This document shows positions 12,039 through 25,040 of a stretch of 64,000 bases of DNA, piece after piece. A model generated the notes under the pieces. That model was not told the DNA's origin, made no database searches, and saw nothing but the letters and a program-made list of their open reading frames with translations. The position numbers and the translations under genes were made by a program. Source of the DNA: Flaccisagitta enflata (taxonomy: Eukaryota > Chaetognatha > Sagittoidea > Aphragmophora); NCBI GenBank assembly GCA_965153355.1, contig OZ231127.1, positions 93,992,001 through 94,056,000 of the forward strand, given 5' to 3'. Within the stretch, counting starts at the first letter, position 1. Each line of letters opens with the position of its first letter.

Positions 12039-12247
12039 TCCACACATCCACATACTTTCTCTCTTAATTCATACCTTTGCGAATTGGTATTCCTCTGTTT
12101 TTATTTATACTTCCTTTTATTTTTGTCGTAAGTAATTCCCAGCGTTTTGCTGATGAAAGAAGCCTCTACGCGACGTGGCTCATCTTAATCCTCTCCTCCT
12201 GTCTCTCTCTCTCTCTTTCTTTTTCTCTTTCCCTTTCTCTCTCTCTC

Positions 12248-12340
<93 letters not shown>

Positions 12341-12462
12341 CTCTCTCTGTTTATCTCTCTCGCGGTCCGTCTCGCTGGATGTCTGTCGACCTGAATGTAT
12401 GCAAGTTTGTCTGTGTCTCTGTATTTCTTTTCCTTTTGGGTTCATCTGTGATATTCTAAATA

Positions 12463-12755
<293 letters not shown>

Positions 12756-12762
12756 GTTTTTT

Positions 12763-12864
<102 letters not shown>

Positions 12865-13056
12865 CCACACATCCACATACTTTCTCTCTTAATTCATACC
12901 TTTGCGAATTGGTATTCCTCTGTTTTTATTTATACTTCCTTTTATTTTTGTCGTAAGTAATTCCCAGCGTTTTGCTGATGAAAGAAGCCTCTACGCGACG
13001 TGGCTCATCTTAATCCTCTCCTCCTGTCTCTCTCTCTCTCTTTCTTTTTCTCTTTC

Positions 13057-13167
<111 letters not shown>

Positions 13168-13277
13168 ATCTCTCTCGCGGTCCGTCTCGCTGGATGTCTG
13201 TCGACCTGAATGTATGCAAGTTTGTCTGTGTCTCTGTATTTCTTTTCCTTTTGGGTTCATCTGTGATATTCTAAATA

Positions 13278-13560
<283 letters not shown>

Positions 13561-13562
13561 TT

Positions 13563-13659
<97 letters not shown>

Positions 13660-13727
13660 CCACACATCCACATACTTTCTCTCTTAATTCATACCTTTTG
13701 CGAATTGGTATTCCTCTGTTTTTGACA

Positions 13728-14446
13728 GGCGGAAAGATCGGGTGACCTGTCTTTCTCACACATATGGGGGATTTTCTCCTCCTCCTCCTCCTTCTTCTTC
13801 TTCTCCTCCTTCTTCTCCGTCCACCCCCCTCAAATCCCAGTCCCGAGGCCCAAATTCCAGTCTTGAGGCCCAAATCCCAGTCTTGAGGCCCAAATCCTAG
13901 CCTCAAGGCCAAATTCTAGCCTCAAGGCCTAAATCCTAGCCTGGAGGCCCAAATTCCAGTCTCGAGGCCCAAATCCCAGTCTTGAGGCCCAAATCCCAGC
14001 CTCAAGGCCAAATTCCAGCCTCAAGGCCTAAATCCTAGCCTGGAGGCCCAGATTTCAGCCGTGAAGCCCAAATCTCAGCCTCAAGGTCAAAATCTCAGCC
14101 AGAGGCTGAGATCCCAGCTTGAGGCCCAAATCTCAGCCTCCAGGCTAGGATTTAGGCCTTGAGGCTAGGATTTGGGCCTTGAGGCTGGGATTTGGGCCTC
14201 AAGACTGGGATTTGGGCCTCGAGACTGGAATTTGGGCCTCGGGACTGGGATTTGAGTGGGAGGGACGGAGGAGGAGGAGGAGAAGAAGAAGAAGGAGGAG
14301 GAGGAGAAAATCCCCCATATGTGTGAAAGCATAGGTCATCGACCCCTTCGGGGCCGCTGCCCTGCTCCCCCCTCAACTTCAACCACAACCAACTTAGGCA
14401 GGGCACGGGTACCGCTGACCATCTAACGCTTTTGCGACTATTATTT
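13728..14446 (+). mobile_element. E2 element inserted in the super-repeat array, rearranged 5' part
   Basis: Comparison with uninterrupted copies at ~12100 and ~12930 (cctctgtttttatttatac) places its ends exactly, within a T run and with no clear target duplication. The right end is ggtaccgctgaccatctaac then gcttttgcgactatt, shared by all E2 copies. The interior has ~200-bp inverted arms (13751-13950 and 14130-14329) around a ggcccaaatcctagcctcaa minisatellite. The usual 5' start is absent. Confidence 0.8.
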
Positions 14447-14569
14447 ATACTTCCTTTTATTTTTGTCGTAAGTAATTCCCAGCGTTTTGCTGATGAAAGA
14501 AGCCTCTACGCGACGTGGCTCATCTTAATCCTCTCCTCCTGTCTCTCTCTCTCTCCTTCTTTTTCTCTT

Positions 14570-14657
<88 letters not shown>

Positions 14658-14924
14658 TCTCTAGTTTTATTCTACCATACTAGGAATGAGAATCAAGAGC
14701 TGTATGTCATAGTTTCTAAGGTTGAGTCCTTCTCATCAGGGCGTTGTTTCTTCCATCCTTTAAATTCCTTATCCTTTCTTCTTATCCTTCTTCCATCCTT
14801 TTAAAATCCTTTCCCCTTATTCTGCTTTCTTATCCCTCTGACATTTGGACTTTTATCTATCCCTGGGACCGTCATTAGAATGATGGTTTTTGGTTTTACG
14901 ATTACATCCTTCTTAGGGCGCGCT

Positions 14925-15108
14925 TTTGATAGCGTGCACGCAACTCTATAACCCGCTGGTCTGTCGGTCCGTCCGCCCATTGGTCACCACCAGCTTTTTT
15001 GGTGTTTTGGGGGTTTTTGCATGAATACTCCTGCTCAAACATGTTTTTTCATCACCGCCCCTGCCTACTCGCACGCGACTTTGGTAGCCATGTATACAGC
15101 CTTGTTTC
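14925..15108 (-). mobile_element. E1 element, hairpin partly decayed
   Basis: tagcgtgcacgcaactctat at the hairpin end, ctggtctgtcggtccgtccg, distal ctactcgcacgcgacttt, end tatacagccttgtttc. A Tc1-type element follows 11 bp later. Confidence 0.75.
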
Positions 15109-15119
15109 TTCTCGCTTTA

Positions 15120-15723
15120 CTATCTTGCTAGTATATGTAACATCAAGCTTGTTGTATGGAGCATAACTATCTGAAGAATGATGCAAACGTTGGAAAAATG
15201 GTGAGGCCTAGAAACTTCATTGAATTTCCAATCAAATGGTTTAGACCCCATCGCTCTAAATTCAGTTGTTAAGAAATGACAAGCAAAACAAAATTGCTAC
15301 CTCAAGTGGAAAATGGCGAAAACATTGCATATCAGAATTTCATAACTCCATGCACAGCATTGTCAGGGACATACGTGCCATTTTTGCTCCGACCATGGTG
15401 TCAAGCTGGCGTTTCGTCGGCGTCAAGTTGACCTAGAAATAGTACATGCCTTGATTTGATCATATTGTTGTAGACTCATATAAAAAAGCTGCAGTTGGGG
15501 CTGCAGGTCCAGGCTCAAGATGGTGGTTTTCAAAGTGTGGAAGTGCATCACACCACTTTACCGTCTATCACTAAATGGAAGTATACTGAAGCTCACAAAA
15601 GCTGTAGTTAATGCCCAGGGAGATTGCACAAAGTACTAGTTGTATTTTACAAATGTTTGATATACTTAGTAATGAATAGATGGACTGTATTCCATCTTGT
15701 TGTTATACTTTTTAGCAAGATAG
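15120..15723. mobile_element. Tc1-type non-autonomous element, 604 bp, TA target
   Basis: The left end is CTATCTTGCTAGTATATG and the right end closes with TAGCAAGATAG; TA flanks both (15118-15119, 15724-15725). The CTATCTT start and size match the elements at 4073 and 44756. No coding sequence recognised. It inserted directly after an E1 copy. Confidence 0.75.
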
Positions 15724-15829
15724 TATGTCTATCTATCTTTGTCTCATTGTCCTTTTATATTCTATGTCTCCATCTTCGACTCATCTACCTTGATTTCCAT
15801 TGCCTCCTACCTTTATTCAACATGACTTA

Positions 15830-16860
15830 ATCTCTCTCTCACATCTATCTTAATTTCTTATGTCTTTTGTCTTATGTCTTATGTCTTCGTTCCCAACGTC
15901 TTTCGTCGCAGTTTAGTTATATGAGGACGTTAGGCTTCTTCTCAGTGATAGCCCTCCCTTTCTTCATTTGATCCCCCTTTTCAAGCTTTTGCCCTTCTAT
16001 GCCATAAAGATTGAGCGGGCTGAAATCTCGGTCTGGAGGAGCATATGGTGAGGCTTGGTTCTATATCTTTTAGCTTTACAGTTGACTCCGGCAATGACGA
16101 GTTTCAACAGATTAATAAATGAATGACGATAGTGGGGAAAACGTACAATATCCATTTTGGGATATATGAATATGTATCAAGGTCTCTAATGCCAGGGTGT
16201 AACTGTTTTCGCAATTTCATTGATATCCTGAAGATGGTCAGCCAATCAGGCTATGGAGTGGATAGTTACTTACAAAATCTGAACATGTCTTTGCTGCTTT
16301 TACATTTGCATTTAAAAATGGAGATGAATAAAAAAGAGCATTTGAATAATTCCACGCAGATATTCCCCGGTGGGCGCTGGAAACAAAGAGAGAAAACACA
16401 TTATTCTAAATCTAACACCGTTGTTGTCTCGTTGGCCCGCTAAGACAGAAGCAGATACATTACAAGCTAAATGTTACATAGTTTTCACTCAATTGGGCAA
16501 CAGCGACATACATTAAGGGGGAAATCACATTGCACCAGAATTGACATTGAAAGAAACCTTATTTTTCCTCATTTCATTACCAATTCAAATGACAAGAGCT
16601 TCGTTACACATTGAAACAACGATGACTGAGTATTATCAAAATACCACATTGATTCTGCGGCCCCTTTCTTTTTCCCATCCATGATTCAGAAGTTTTGCCT
16701 TGTTATGGCACAGTCAAAGAATTCATCTCTTCTTTCCTATCACGCGGTTTGAAATAACTTTTGGCTACTGGTTAGATTAATCTATCAGTGCAGAGCGTGT
16801 AGAGAGCCGTGACAGTCGCATTTGTTCTAACAGCCTTGATTGCCTTAACGGTCATGGTTG
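15830..16860. other. Unassigned intron sequence
   Basis: Includes a 106-codon open frame (16123-16443, plus strand) with no recognisable domain; I do not consider it a gene. No element or array recognised. Confidence 0.45.
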
Positions 16861-16869
16861 CGGTAATAA

Positions 16870-17015
16870 CGGCCTTGATGGTACAATAGTGCGATGGTGC
16901 AATGGTGCGATGGTGCGATGGTGCGATGGTGCGATGGTGTGATGGTGCGCTGATGTGATGATGGGATGGTTCAATGGTGCGAAGGTGGGATGATGCGATG
17001 GTACTATGGTTCAAA
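16870..17015. repeat. (GCGATGGT)n minisatellite
   Basis: 8-9-bp units gcgatggt with variants gtgatggt and caatggt. Confidence 0.9.
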
Positions 17016-17294
17016 TTTGGAAATATAGCTATGAAGAAAATTATTGATGGACTTTTTAGCAAATCAAAAAAAAAAAATCGGTTAAAAATGAGTATTCAAA
17101 TAATGTGTTTTTCTAACTATTAAGACTTGATAACCAAAATGCATCATCTGAACATAAGGTAAAGGAAGTTCCTTTAAGGAACATCTAGAAAAGTTCTGAT
17201 ATGTCTACTCTATTTTTGAATCAAAATAAATCATGTGTTGTTGTCTTTGCTGCAGTTTTTGCAATTACCGCACCTCAGCGAACAGCTCGGCTGT

Positions 17295-17485
17295 GGGGGC
17301 TGCGATGGTAGCGGCAGCGGCCTAGATGGCAATGATGTTTGCCGCAGTACAGTGGCAGCGGCCTATGTAGCAATGGTGTTTGCCGCAGTACAGTGGCAGC
17401 GGCCTAGATGGCAATGGTGTTTACCGCAGTACAGTGGCAATGGCCTAGATGGCAATGTTTTTTGCCGCAGCAGTGGTGGCAGCGA
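17295..17485. repeat. ~41-bp minisatellite
   Basis: About four units built from gtggcagcggcctagatggc and aatggtgtttgccgcagtac. Confidence 0.9.
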
Positions 17486-18107
17486 TGGCATCGGTCGGGA
17501 AGGCCGTTAAATGGCCAAGACTGTATCAACTAGGTACTTTATCATGATACGTTGAGGGAGCGTGGAATATGTAAACCACGATGAAACGCAGAAGGGCTTT
17601 TTTTCTCTTTCCTACTTAATCAACGTCGAGGATACAAAACGAGATGGCAGATAGAAAGCATGATTCATCAAGCAGATGGGACGCGGGTGCCGCTTATTCG
17701 GGCAGGGGATCTTTTTTTTTTTTTTTTTTTATTTTGCTGCGGAGTCACGGTTGGGTTAGGAGATTTGTACTCTTTGTGCCGCATGCACAACATTGCACAT
17801 GCTGCGATGGTAAACTCGTAACATTCCCATTGTTTAGCCAGCAAGGTAACCTGGTGGATGTGATGAATAGTTGTTGAGAAGTCGTCAAGAGGTGAATGTT
17901 TGATCTCATGATATCCTTGTGTCGCCGATCAATTCATTCTTCGTTTTATTCGGTCGTTGCACCTCAACTTAGCTTTAAGAGACCATGACATATCACCCAA
18001 TCGTTTAACGCTCTCTACCTGACTCTTTTTCTGTCCTTCTATCTCTTTGTCTATTTTTTTTTGTTTCCATTCTTCGCCCATCACATTTACAGCCGATGGC
18101 GCACTTT

Positions 18108-18337
18108 TCGTTCGTTTGTTTGTTTGTTTGTTTGTTTGTTTGTTTGTTTGTTTGTTTGTTTGTTTGTTTGTTTGTTCGTTCGTTCGTTCGTTCGTTCGTT
18201 CGTTCGTTCATTCGTTTGTTTGTTTGTTTGTTTGTTTGTTTGTTTGTTTGTTTGTTTGTTCGTTCGTTCGTTCGTTCGTTCGTTCGTTCGTTCGTTCGTT
18301 CGTTCGTTCGTTCGTTCGTTCGTTCGTTCGTTCGTTC
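18108..18337. repeat. Alternating (TTTG)n and (TTCG)n blocks
   Basis: Pure blocks follow in order: TTTG, TTCG, TTTG, TTCG, all in register. They differ only by T/C at one position. Confidence 0.95.
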
Positions 18338-18360
18338 ACCCTCTATTTTTTTCTCAAAAT

Positions 18361-18573
18361 TTTTAGTTGCGTAGCATGCATGCTACGCGACTCTACAAGC
18401 ACACCCTGCTTTGTCCGTCTGTCTGTGTGTCGGTCAGTAACATTTTACTTTTCTCTATTTTTTTTTTTTCATTCTTTGACCTTACTACTCCTGTCCAAAT
18501 GCTCTAATGACCTCAAGTACGGCCCATGACGTACCTGTGCGCGACTGGGGTAGCCGTGTATCCTGCCTTGTTT
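18361..18573 (-). mobile_element. E1 element with enlarged hairpin
   Basis: The hairpin gttgcgtagcatgcatgctacgcgac has a lengthened stem around GCATGCATGC. Distal motif tgcgcgactggggtagccgt, end tatcctgccttgttt. Confidence 0.78.
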
Positions 18574-18678
18574 CCTCTCTGTTCGGCTTACCGTCAGCTT
18601 TTTACCCCTCTTTGTTTACGCCCATGTTCCGCTTCTCTAATATGTCTCTCTCTGACTTTATCCCTAGCCATCCTTCCG

Positions 18679-18876
18679 TTTTTAGCCGCGTGCTATACGA
18701 CTCTACACCCCTCTTTGTCGGTCCGTCCGTCCGTCCATCCGTTCGTCCGTCACACTTTACTTTACGTTTTTGCAGTCTTTGGCCTCACTGCTCCTGCCCA
18801 AATGATCAAGTAACCTCAAATACAGCCCCTGCCCACTCGCAGGCGACTGGGTTAGCCATGTATCCGGCCTTGTTTT
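18679..18876 (-). mobile_element. E1 element
   Basis: Hairpin end tttttagccgcgtgctatac, (GTCC)n tract, core ctgcccaaatgatcaagtaa, distal actcgcaggcgactgggtta, end tatccggccttgtttt. Confidence 0.8.
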
Positions 18877-19199
18877 CGTCCTGGCTTCGCTTTTCATTCA
18901 TTTTCCAACAATCTCTTTTTACGGTCATTGCCTCTTTTTCCTCCTCTCTCCGTTTAAACCTCGGTCTCTCGTCTGCTCGCATTCAATTTCCATCTTTCCA
19001 TCACATTTTTCATTACCTTTCTGTTTTTCGAGGAGAAAAAAAAACCCGACCATTGTTTTCTTCTTTAGTTTGGTCTCCTCCATTTTCCATTTTGCGGCTG
19101 TTTTCTATGCCTTTTTTTACTGATGGGCGCTCAAGACCCTTGAGTCAGTCAGTCGGTTGGTCGGTTGGTTGGTTGGTCGATCAAATGTATTGCGGTTCT

Positions 19200-19690
19200 T
19201 ACGGTCCTTACATCGGTTGGTCAGTTGTTCAAAAAGTCCTGTCGGCAGCGGTAAATGGTTTAATCGTTTGCAGGGATACACATGGATATATTCTGCCCCT
19301 CTTGTTGTTGCCACAGAATGGCAGTCCATTTACCAAGACACTGCTTCACCTCCCTGTCTGGTAAAGCCCTTGCAATTGCTACTTTCATCCAATGTTGTCC
19401 ACATAATTGTCCACCAAAGTGGGCTGTTTATTCCGACAATCGATCAATATTTCATTTCCCATTTCTGCCAACATTTCGCACGTGAGTTTGATGTAATTGC
19501 CAGCATCTTCTACGTGGTTATGTCTTCCCAAGAACAAGGCTGTGGTTGAGTCTCACACAACCAAACGAGGTTGTGGTCGTACAATTTTGTTTCATATTCC
19601 TTCTAAACATAATCTCTAATTTTTTTGGCGATAGTAACCCAGCTTAAGTCTCCGTGGTAGGGTCATTTGCTCCTTCTCCTCAAATAGGCC
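19200..19690. other. Unassigned sequence with a 130-codon open frame
   Basis: The plus-strand frame 19157-19549 begins in GGTT repeats, then has non-repetitive residues (ATEWQSIYQDTASPPCLV). I do not recognise a family; it may be decayed transposon sequence. Confidence 0.3.
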
Positions 19691-19713
19691 ATCCTTCTGC
19701 GCCTGCTTGTCTG

Positions 19714-19717
<4 letters not shown>

Positions 19718-19791
<74 letters not shown>
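19718..19791. repeat. (TC)n microsatellite
   Basis: About 74 bp abutting the E2 element. Confidence 0.96.
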
Positions 19792-19795
<4 letters not shown>

Positions 19796-20243
19796 GGGGC
19801 CGATGACCTCTCACATCTTATGATTCCACATAGGGCAATTTTCTCTGGTTTCCGTTTTCCATCTGTCCGTCCGTACGTCCCACCCCCCTGCCACAAGCCT
19901 CATATAAGGCCTCTCAGACCCCAAATCAGGCCTTGCAGTCCCCAAATCAGACCTTCCTGACCCTAAATCAGGCCTCTCAGACCCCAAATCAGGTTTTGCA
20001 GACCCCAAATTAGACCCCTCAGACCCAAACCATGCCTTTCAGACCATAAATCAGACCTTTTAGACCCAAAATCAAGCCTCTCAGCCCTCCAAACCAGCTT
20101 CTCAAACCGGAGAAATTTGTCCTATGTGGAATCATAGGTAATCGGCCCCTCCAGGGCCGCTGCCCTTCTCATAATCTCATTCCCACATACACTAACTTAG
20201 GGGCATCGGGTACCGCTGACCACGTAACGCTTTTGCGACTATT
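19792..20243 (+). mobile_element. E2 element with minisatellite core
   Basis: Opens with ggaggggccgatgacctctc and closes with aatcggcccctccagggccg, then ggtaccgctgaccacgtaac and ttttgcgactatt. The opening and closing blocks are inverted copies over about 45 bp. The core is a ~20-22-bp repeat (ggcctctcagaccccaaatc). A (TC)n array replaces the extreme 5' end. Confidence 0.8.
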
Positions 20244-20402
20244 ACTGCTTTCAATTCTGCTTCTTTTTCCTCTCTGTCTGTCTGTCTCTCCATTCCAACG
20301 GCTTAAGCAGAGTTAAGGATAAACAGTTTATGCTCGTCGTTTTGTGGAGATAAATAAAAAGAAAACCCCCGTGAGTCCAAAGATTAATTTAGAGAGTTTG
20401 GA

Positions 20403-20540
<138 letters not shown>

Positions 20541-20709
20541 AAAGCAGGCGCAGAAGGATGGCCTATTTGGTAGACGTGGACAAATGGCCACAAAGCCACA
20601 AACATAGAATTGGAGAGACAGATATTTTCTGGTACTGCTTTAGATCAACTCTCTCCTATAATCGATTTTCTTAGTGAGATTTCGGAAAATTTGAAGATCA
20701 TGCTTAAAT

Positions 20710-20820
20710 CTTTAGGTACGTCCTCGCATCTGTATACGAAGGTTTGTCCGTCCGTCCAAGTTCTTCGTTGACAGTTTTATCGTGCTCCTGCCCACGTCCC
20801 AATCCCTGTTCAATCTTCCG
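20710..20820 (-). mobile_element. E1-like fragment, hairpin class GTACG/CGCATC
   Basis: aggtacgtcctcgcatctgt, then gtttgtccgtccgtccaagt and gtgctcctgcccacgtccc. Diverged; distal end unclear. Confidence 0.4.
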
Positions 20821-21210
20821 ATTTGCTTGACGACAGCACTCAACAATATCACGCGATGCTAATGTAATGTATCTTTAGTCTTTACATTTGCTCATACACA
20901 AATGCCCTCAACATTTGCCGATAATCCGACATTAATTTTCTTAATGAAATCTCTCTCTCTCGTATATGAAAAAAAATATTCTTCCAGACTCTTATGGATA
21001 TTCAGGCTCACGTTCGGAAGCGAAACCAAAACAAAAGGATCATGGCACAGAAAAGATGGAAGGAGGAAAGAAAAAAGTGAAGGGAAATTAATGAAAAGAA
21101 AAAAGGCAAAAGGAGGAAAATGAAAAAAAAAAAAACAATGAAGGGAGGGAAAAAACACTAAAGAAATTATCAATCTGCCTCCTTTCCATTATCTCAACCA
21201 AGCCATGCTG
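20821..21210. other. Unassigned intron sequence
   Basis: No exon or element recognised; purine-rich from 21050. Confidence 0.45.
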
Positions 21211-21215
21211 AAGAG

Positions 21216-21217
<2 letters not shown>

Positions 21218-21299
<82 letters not shown>

Positions 21300-21400
21300 T
21301 CAGACACAGAGACAGAGAGACAGAGAGACAGAGACAGAGAGACAGAGGCAAACAGAAAGAGAAAGAGGAAGAGAGAGAGAGAGAAAGAAAAAGAAAGGCA
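21218..21400. repeat. (GA)n then (GACAGA)n
   Basis: About 80 bp (GA)n, then gacaga/gagaca variants. Confidence 0.94.
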
Positions 21401-21579
21401 CAGGGGAGGGGGTACAAAAGACTAAGATGAAAAAAAGAGCAAAAACGGTAAAATGTGAAAAAAGCAAAAGTGTAGAATGTGAATAAGGGAGGTCTTAAAT
21501 CTTCATCATGGTTTGACATCTTTGGAGGTTAAAAATGAAAATAAAGAAAAAGTCGTCATTACTTTTCTCCCACTTTAAC

Positions 21580-22075
21580 AGCAGATTCAAAACACAGTTT
21601 CTCCTACTTGCTTAAATGTTGGATCAAATCAGTTTCTCTTATTTCAATGATAGTAGCATCAAAATAGTGTCTCCTACTTATTTGAATGTATAATCAAACT
21701 CGTTTCTCCCACTCAATGGAGTAAAATGCTCATGCTCAATGCTCATTCTCATTATGTTCATGCTTATGCTCGTGCTCATGCTCAATGCTCAACTAGTTGC
21801 TCCCGCTCTTTTCAGCTAACCAAATGGTTTTCTTCCTTCACTCAGTTGAACAAAAATAGCCTACCCAATTTTTGCCAGAAACATAATTGTTTCCCTCACT
21901 TTTTCCTTTTGCAAAATCAAACTAGTTTCTGTGATAATTTTTAAGAAAAAATAGTTTTAGTCTCTTCCCATTTCAGGCAGTGGAATTAAAAAAAAGTTTC
22001 TCCCATATTTTCCGCATTTTTAGCATTTTTCGTATTTTCCTTTAACTATTTTCGCCGGATCAAAATAGTTGTTCT
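21580..22075. repeat. Very degenerate ~40-bp repeat
   Basis: Recurring atcaaaatagtttctcccac-like motif at 21590, 21630, 21665, 21705, 21920 and 22060. An array near the limit of recognition, holding a (CATGCT)-type stretch at 21727-21790. Confidence 0.45.
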
Positions 22076-22176
22076 CTCCTTTTCGGTTGTTGTATGTTAG
22101 ACCTTGTTGTCTGGAAAACGGCCTTCACCGGTTATGATCAGTGACCTTATGTCATGATGGTGGCAACGGCATCATG

Positions 22177-22280
<104 letters not shown>

Positions 22281-22595
22281 GTATTACACGCAAGAAATGC
22301 GTAAGTCAATGACAGAAGAAAAAAAGGAAAAAAAAACCAAGAAAATAAAAACACGAGCAACCACTAACCAACCACATTTTCATGTTTTGAAGTCGCTGTA
22401 TATGTATGGTGGACGGACGGATCGGGGGAGAGAGACATTCACAAACGGACTTATCAACTAACAGAGATTTCTAGTGTAGTGATGTACGAGTTGATCCTTC
22501 CAACTCTCAATGGAATGTGTAAGAAAAATGAGAGGCGTTTCAAAAAGCGACAGGAAATCTTCTTCTACAAAAAAAGAAAATCCAACAGAATTTTA

Positions 22596-22799
22596 TTTTT
22601 AGTCGTGGGCATGTGACTGGACAACCCGCCATGTCTGTTAGTTCGTCAGTCGGTTGGTAAGATGGTCAGTTGGTCAGTTGGTATTTTTTTGTCAGTTTCG
22701 GCATTACTGCCCCCGCCCAATTTTATGGTGAGTATTTTTCATGACTGCCCTTGCCCTCCTGTATGCGGTTTGGGCGGCCGTATTATTGGCCTTGTTTTT
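22596..22799 (-). mobile_element. E1 element, hairpin AGTCGTG...ATGTGACT
   Basis: tttttagtcgtgggcatgtg at the hairpin end, (GGTC/GGTA) tract, core cattactgcccccgcccaat, distal gtatgcggtttgggcggccg, end ttggccttgttttt. Confidence 0.75.
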
Positions 22800-22818
22800 A
22801 CAAAGAGGGACTTTATAA

Positions 22819-22947
22819 TTTCTAGGTGCGACAAAGTACCTCTATAACTAGCTGTGTCCGTCGGTTGGTCTGTCTGTCTGTCGGATAACGAATTCATTCG
22901 ACGATCCACACGTCGCACCATATTGGCCTACTTGGCCTTGTTTTTTT
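22819..22947 (-). mobile_element. E1 element, hairpin class AGGTGCGAC
   Basis: The hairpin aggtgcgacaaagtacct differs completely from the GTCGCG class, and the distal motif acgtcgcaccatattggcc has changed to match it (gtcgcacc). End cttggccttgttttttt. Confidence 0.78.
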
Positions 22948-23119
22948 CGTGGTAGCCAAAAAGAGGAAATCGTCGAAAATTCTTTCGTCAAGTCGGTTAA
23001 GTCGTAGTTCTTCGCACGAATAACATTTGACTTGGTTCCAGGCAAACTATTTTTGCCACAACTAGACTGAGAAAGTGGCGTCTGCATCTTGTTGTTAAAT
23101 TGTGTCTGGGTTTTAAAAG

Positions 23120-23285
23120 TTTACGCGTTTCATTTTTTATAAGAACCTAGTTTATAAGAACATCAAGCCTTGAAAATGCTCAAAAATTAAGAACGTTGTA
23201 GTTTTTTTATTAGTAGCTATCTCTATCTCTTTTGAAGGCTTCAGAAAAAAAATGACGTTCTTATGAAAAATAAAAAGTTATTTAT
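23120..23285. repeat. Weak foldback, A/T-rich
   Basis: The arm tttcattttttataagaac pairs imperfectly with gttcttatgaaaaataaaa. Between them, the internal segments aagccttgaaaatg and ttttgaaggctt also pair. Possibly an old MITE. Confidence 0.35.
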
Positions 23286-23526
23286 AATTGCCCAACCAGT
23301 GCGATTTCTGCGTTATATATGTATGCGTTTAGGCCTATGACCAGCATGTGGTGAAAACTTATTCTGTGCACGAGTAAGACACGTATCGTATGCGTGTACA
23401 TGTATTCAATGCGTGTGTGTTTGTGAGTGTGTTGGATAATACAAATGGTTTTTCTTAAAGCTGCCAACTGGGAAAGTCATTACTCGCGGTCGCGCTATCT
23501 CGCTTAAACGGCCTCATCAAGCCAAC

Positions 23527-23791
23527 TCGGGACTTGCCTCGTGTGTGTCGTAAGATTGGTAGCGACTATCCTGAAGCAGTCACACAGAAAGGACAGTTAA
23601 CGATTGGGTTGCCTCATATGTGTCGTAAGATTGGTAGTGACTATCTTTTAACAGTCACACAGAAAGGACAGTTAACGATTGGGTTGCCTCGTATGTGTGG
23701 TAAGATTGGTAGTGACTATCCTAAAAAAGTCGCAGAGAAATGTGAGTTGACAATTGGGTTGACTCATAAGATTGGTAGTGACTATCTTTAA
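23527..23791. repeat. 72-bp tandem repeat, ~3.6 copies, open in one frame
   Basis: Units share cgtaagattggtagtgacta and acagaaaggacagttaacga. The period is 24 codons and the plus frame stays open for 85 codons with the repeat CRKIGSDY...QKGQLTIGLP. No splice or start context supports translation. Confidence 0.85.
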
Positions 23792-24050
23792 ACAAAGGCT
23801 CATGGAATAGGAACAGATACTTCTTCTTGCTCCAGTCGTTGCTAGGCTTGGCCCTGACTATTCCACATCAGTGGAGCCTCAAGAATCATATTATTTGCCG
23901 TGTCATGATTCTTGCTTATTACTATTCTAGAGTAGAGGTCTATCGAGTGCGTGTCATTAATTAACCCTCAACTCATAATGCAAAGTGAAAATATCGTTGC
24001 CATTAAACCATAAGCTTTTTCTAGTAAATGTCCTGCCTTCTCACTAAGGC
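23792..24050. other. Unassigned sequence with a small hairpin
   Basis: Perfect 10-bp arms caagaatcat ... atgattcttg at about 23880-23914; otherwise nothing recognised. Confidence 0.4.
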
Positions 24051-24052
24051 AC

Positions 24053-24122
24053 TTTTTTAAGTGACGTGCTCGCGACTGGACGTCCCGCTTTGTTGGTCCC
24101 TCCGTTCGTCCGTCAATCCGCC
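24053..24122 (-). mobile_element. E1 fragment (hairpin half)
   Basis: ttttttaagtgacgtgctcg then gcgactggacgtcccgcttt and (GTCC)-type repeats. The distal half is missing. Confidence 0.6.
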
Positions 24123-24322
24123 ATTCTTAATTTCATTTAAATATTTTTAGACATGCTGTCATTATTGCGTGTTTCCCGGTTTCCTGCAATTTTGATACAT
24201 AGGATATACCAATTTCGAAAATTAATGACAAAAATCTGTGAGAATGTAGAGGAAGAACACCATTTCTTGGAACCGGATAGGAACGTTGTTTCGCACTCTC
24301 TTTCTTCTTATTCTTAGCTGTT

Positions 24323-24546
<224 letters not shown>

Positions 24547-24654
24547 CTTGTTCTCCTCTTGTTTCCAAAGGGAAAAGCCATTTATTATTACTCCTTTGGC
24601 TGTCGCTTGACTGACCATCTCATCAGTCTTCACTCTCGGCTTTTCCCTTTCTTA

Positions 24655-25040
24655 TCTGACTGTTTGTCTGTCTGTCTGTCTGTCTGTTTGCGTGTCTGTC
24701 TGTTCGTCTGTCTACCTGTTTGTCCGATTTACCTGTCTGTTTGTCATTTGACTGTCGCATGACAAACAACTTCATTGGTCCTCACTCTCGGCTTTTACCT
24801 TTCTGAATCTTTCTGTCCTATCTTTCTGTTCCTTTGTCTGTTTGTTCATCTGTCTTTCTTCTTTGCGTCTGCCTTCCAGTATCAGCCAATTCTCTCACAT
24901 GCTCTGTCTGTTTCGTTACTCTTTCTTTCTCATTCTCTATCTTTCCATCACTCTGTCTCTTTATTTATTCATCTGTTTAACTCTCTCTGTCTATATTTGT
25001 CTTCCTGTCTGTCTTTCTGTCTTTAAATGTCTCTCTCTCT
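24655..25040. repeat. Degenerate (TGTC)n pyrimidine tract
   Basis: tgtctgtc cores at 24660-24760 and scattered to 25040, continuing into a T/C-rich tract to 25260. Confidence 0.75.

Noticed and set aside
14041-14446. tRNA gene at the E2 end (ggtaccgctgacc, gcttttgcgac)
   Set aside because: No cloverleaf can be drawn; the sequence is a conserved element terminus found at all E2 copies.
16123-16443. 106-codon plus-strand frame as a small gene
   Set aside because: Non-repetitive composition, but no domain, splice context or homology I can recognise; random ORFs of this length are expected in 64 kb.
18507-19364. 285-codon plus-strand open frame
   Set aside because: It crosses an E1 element end, a second E1 element and GGTT repeats; no domain is recognisable.
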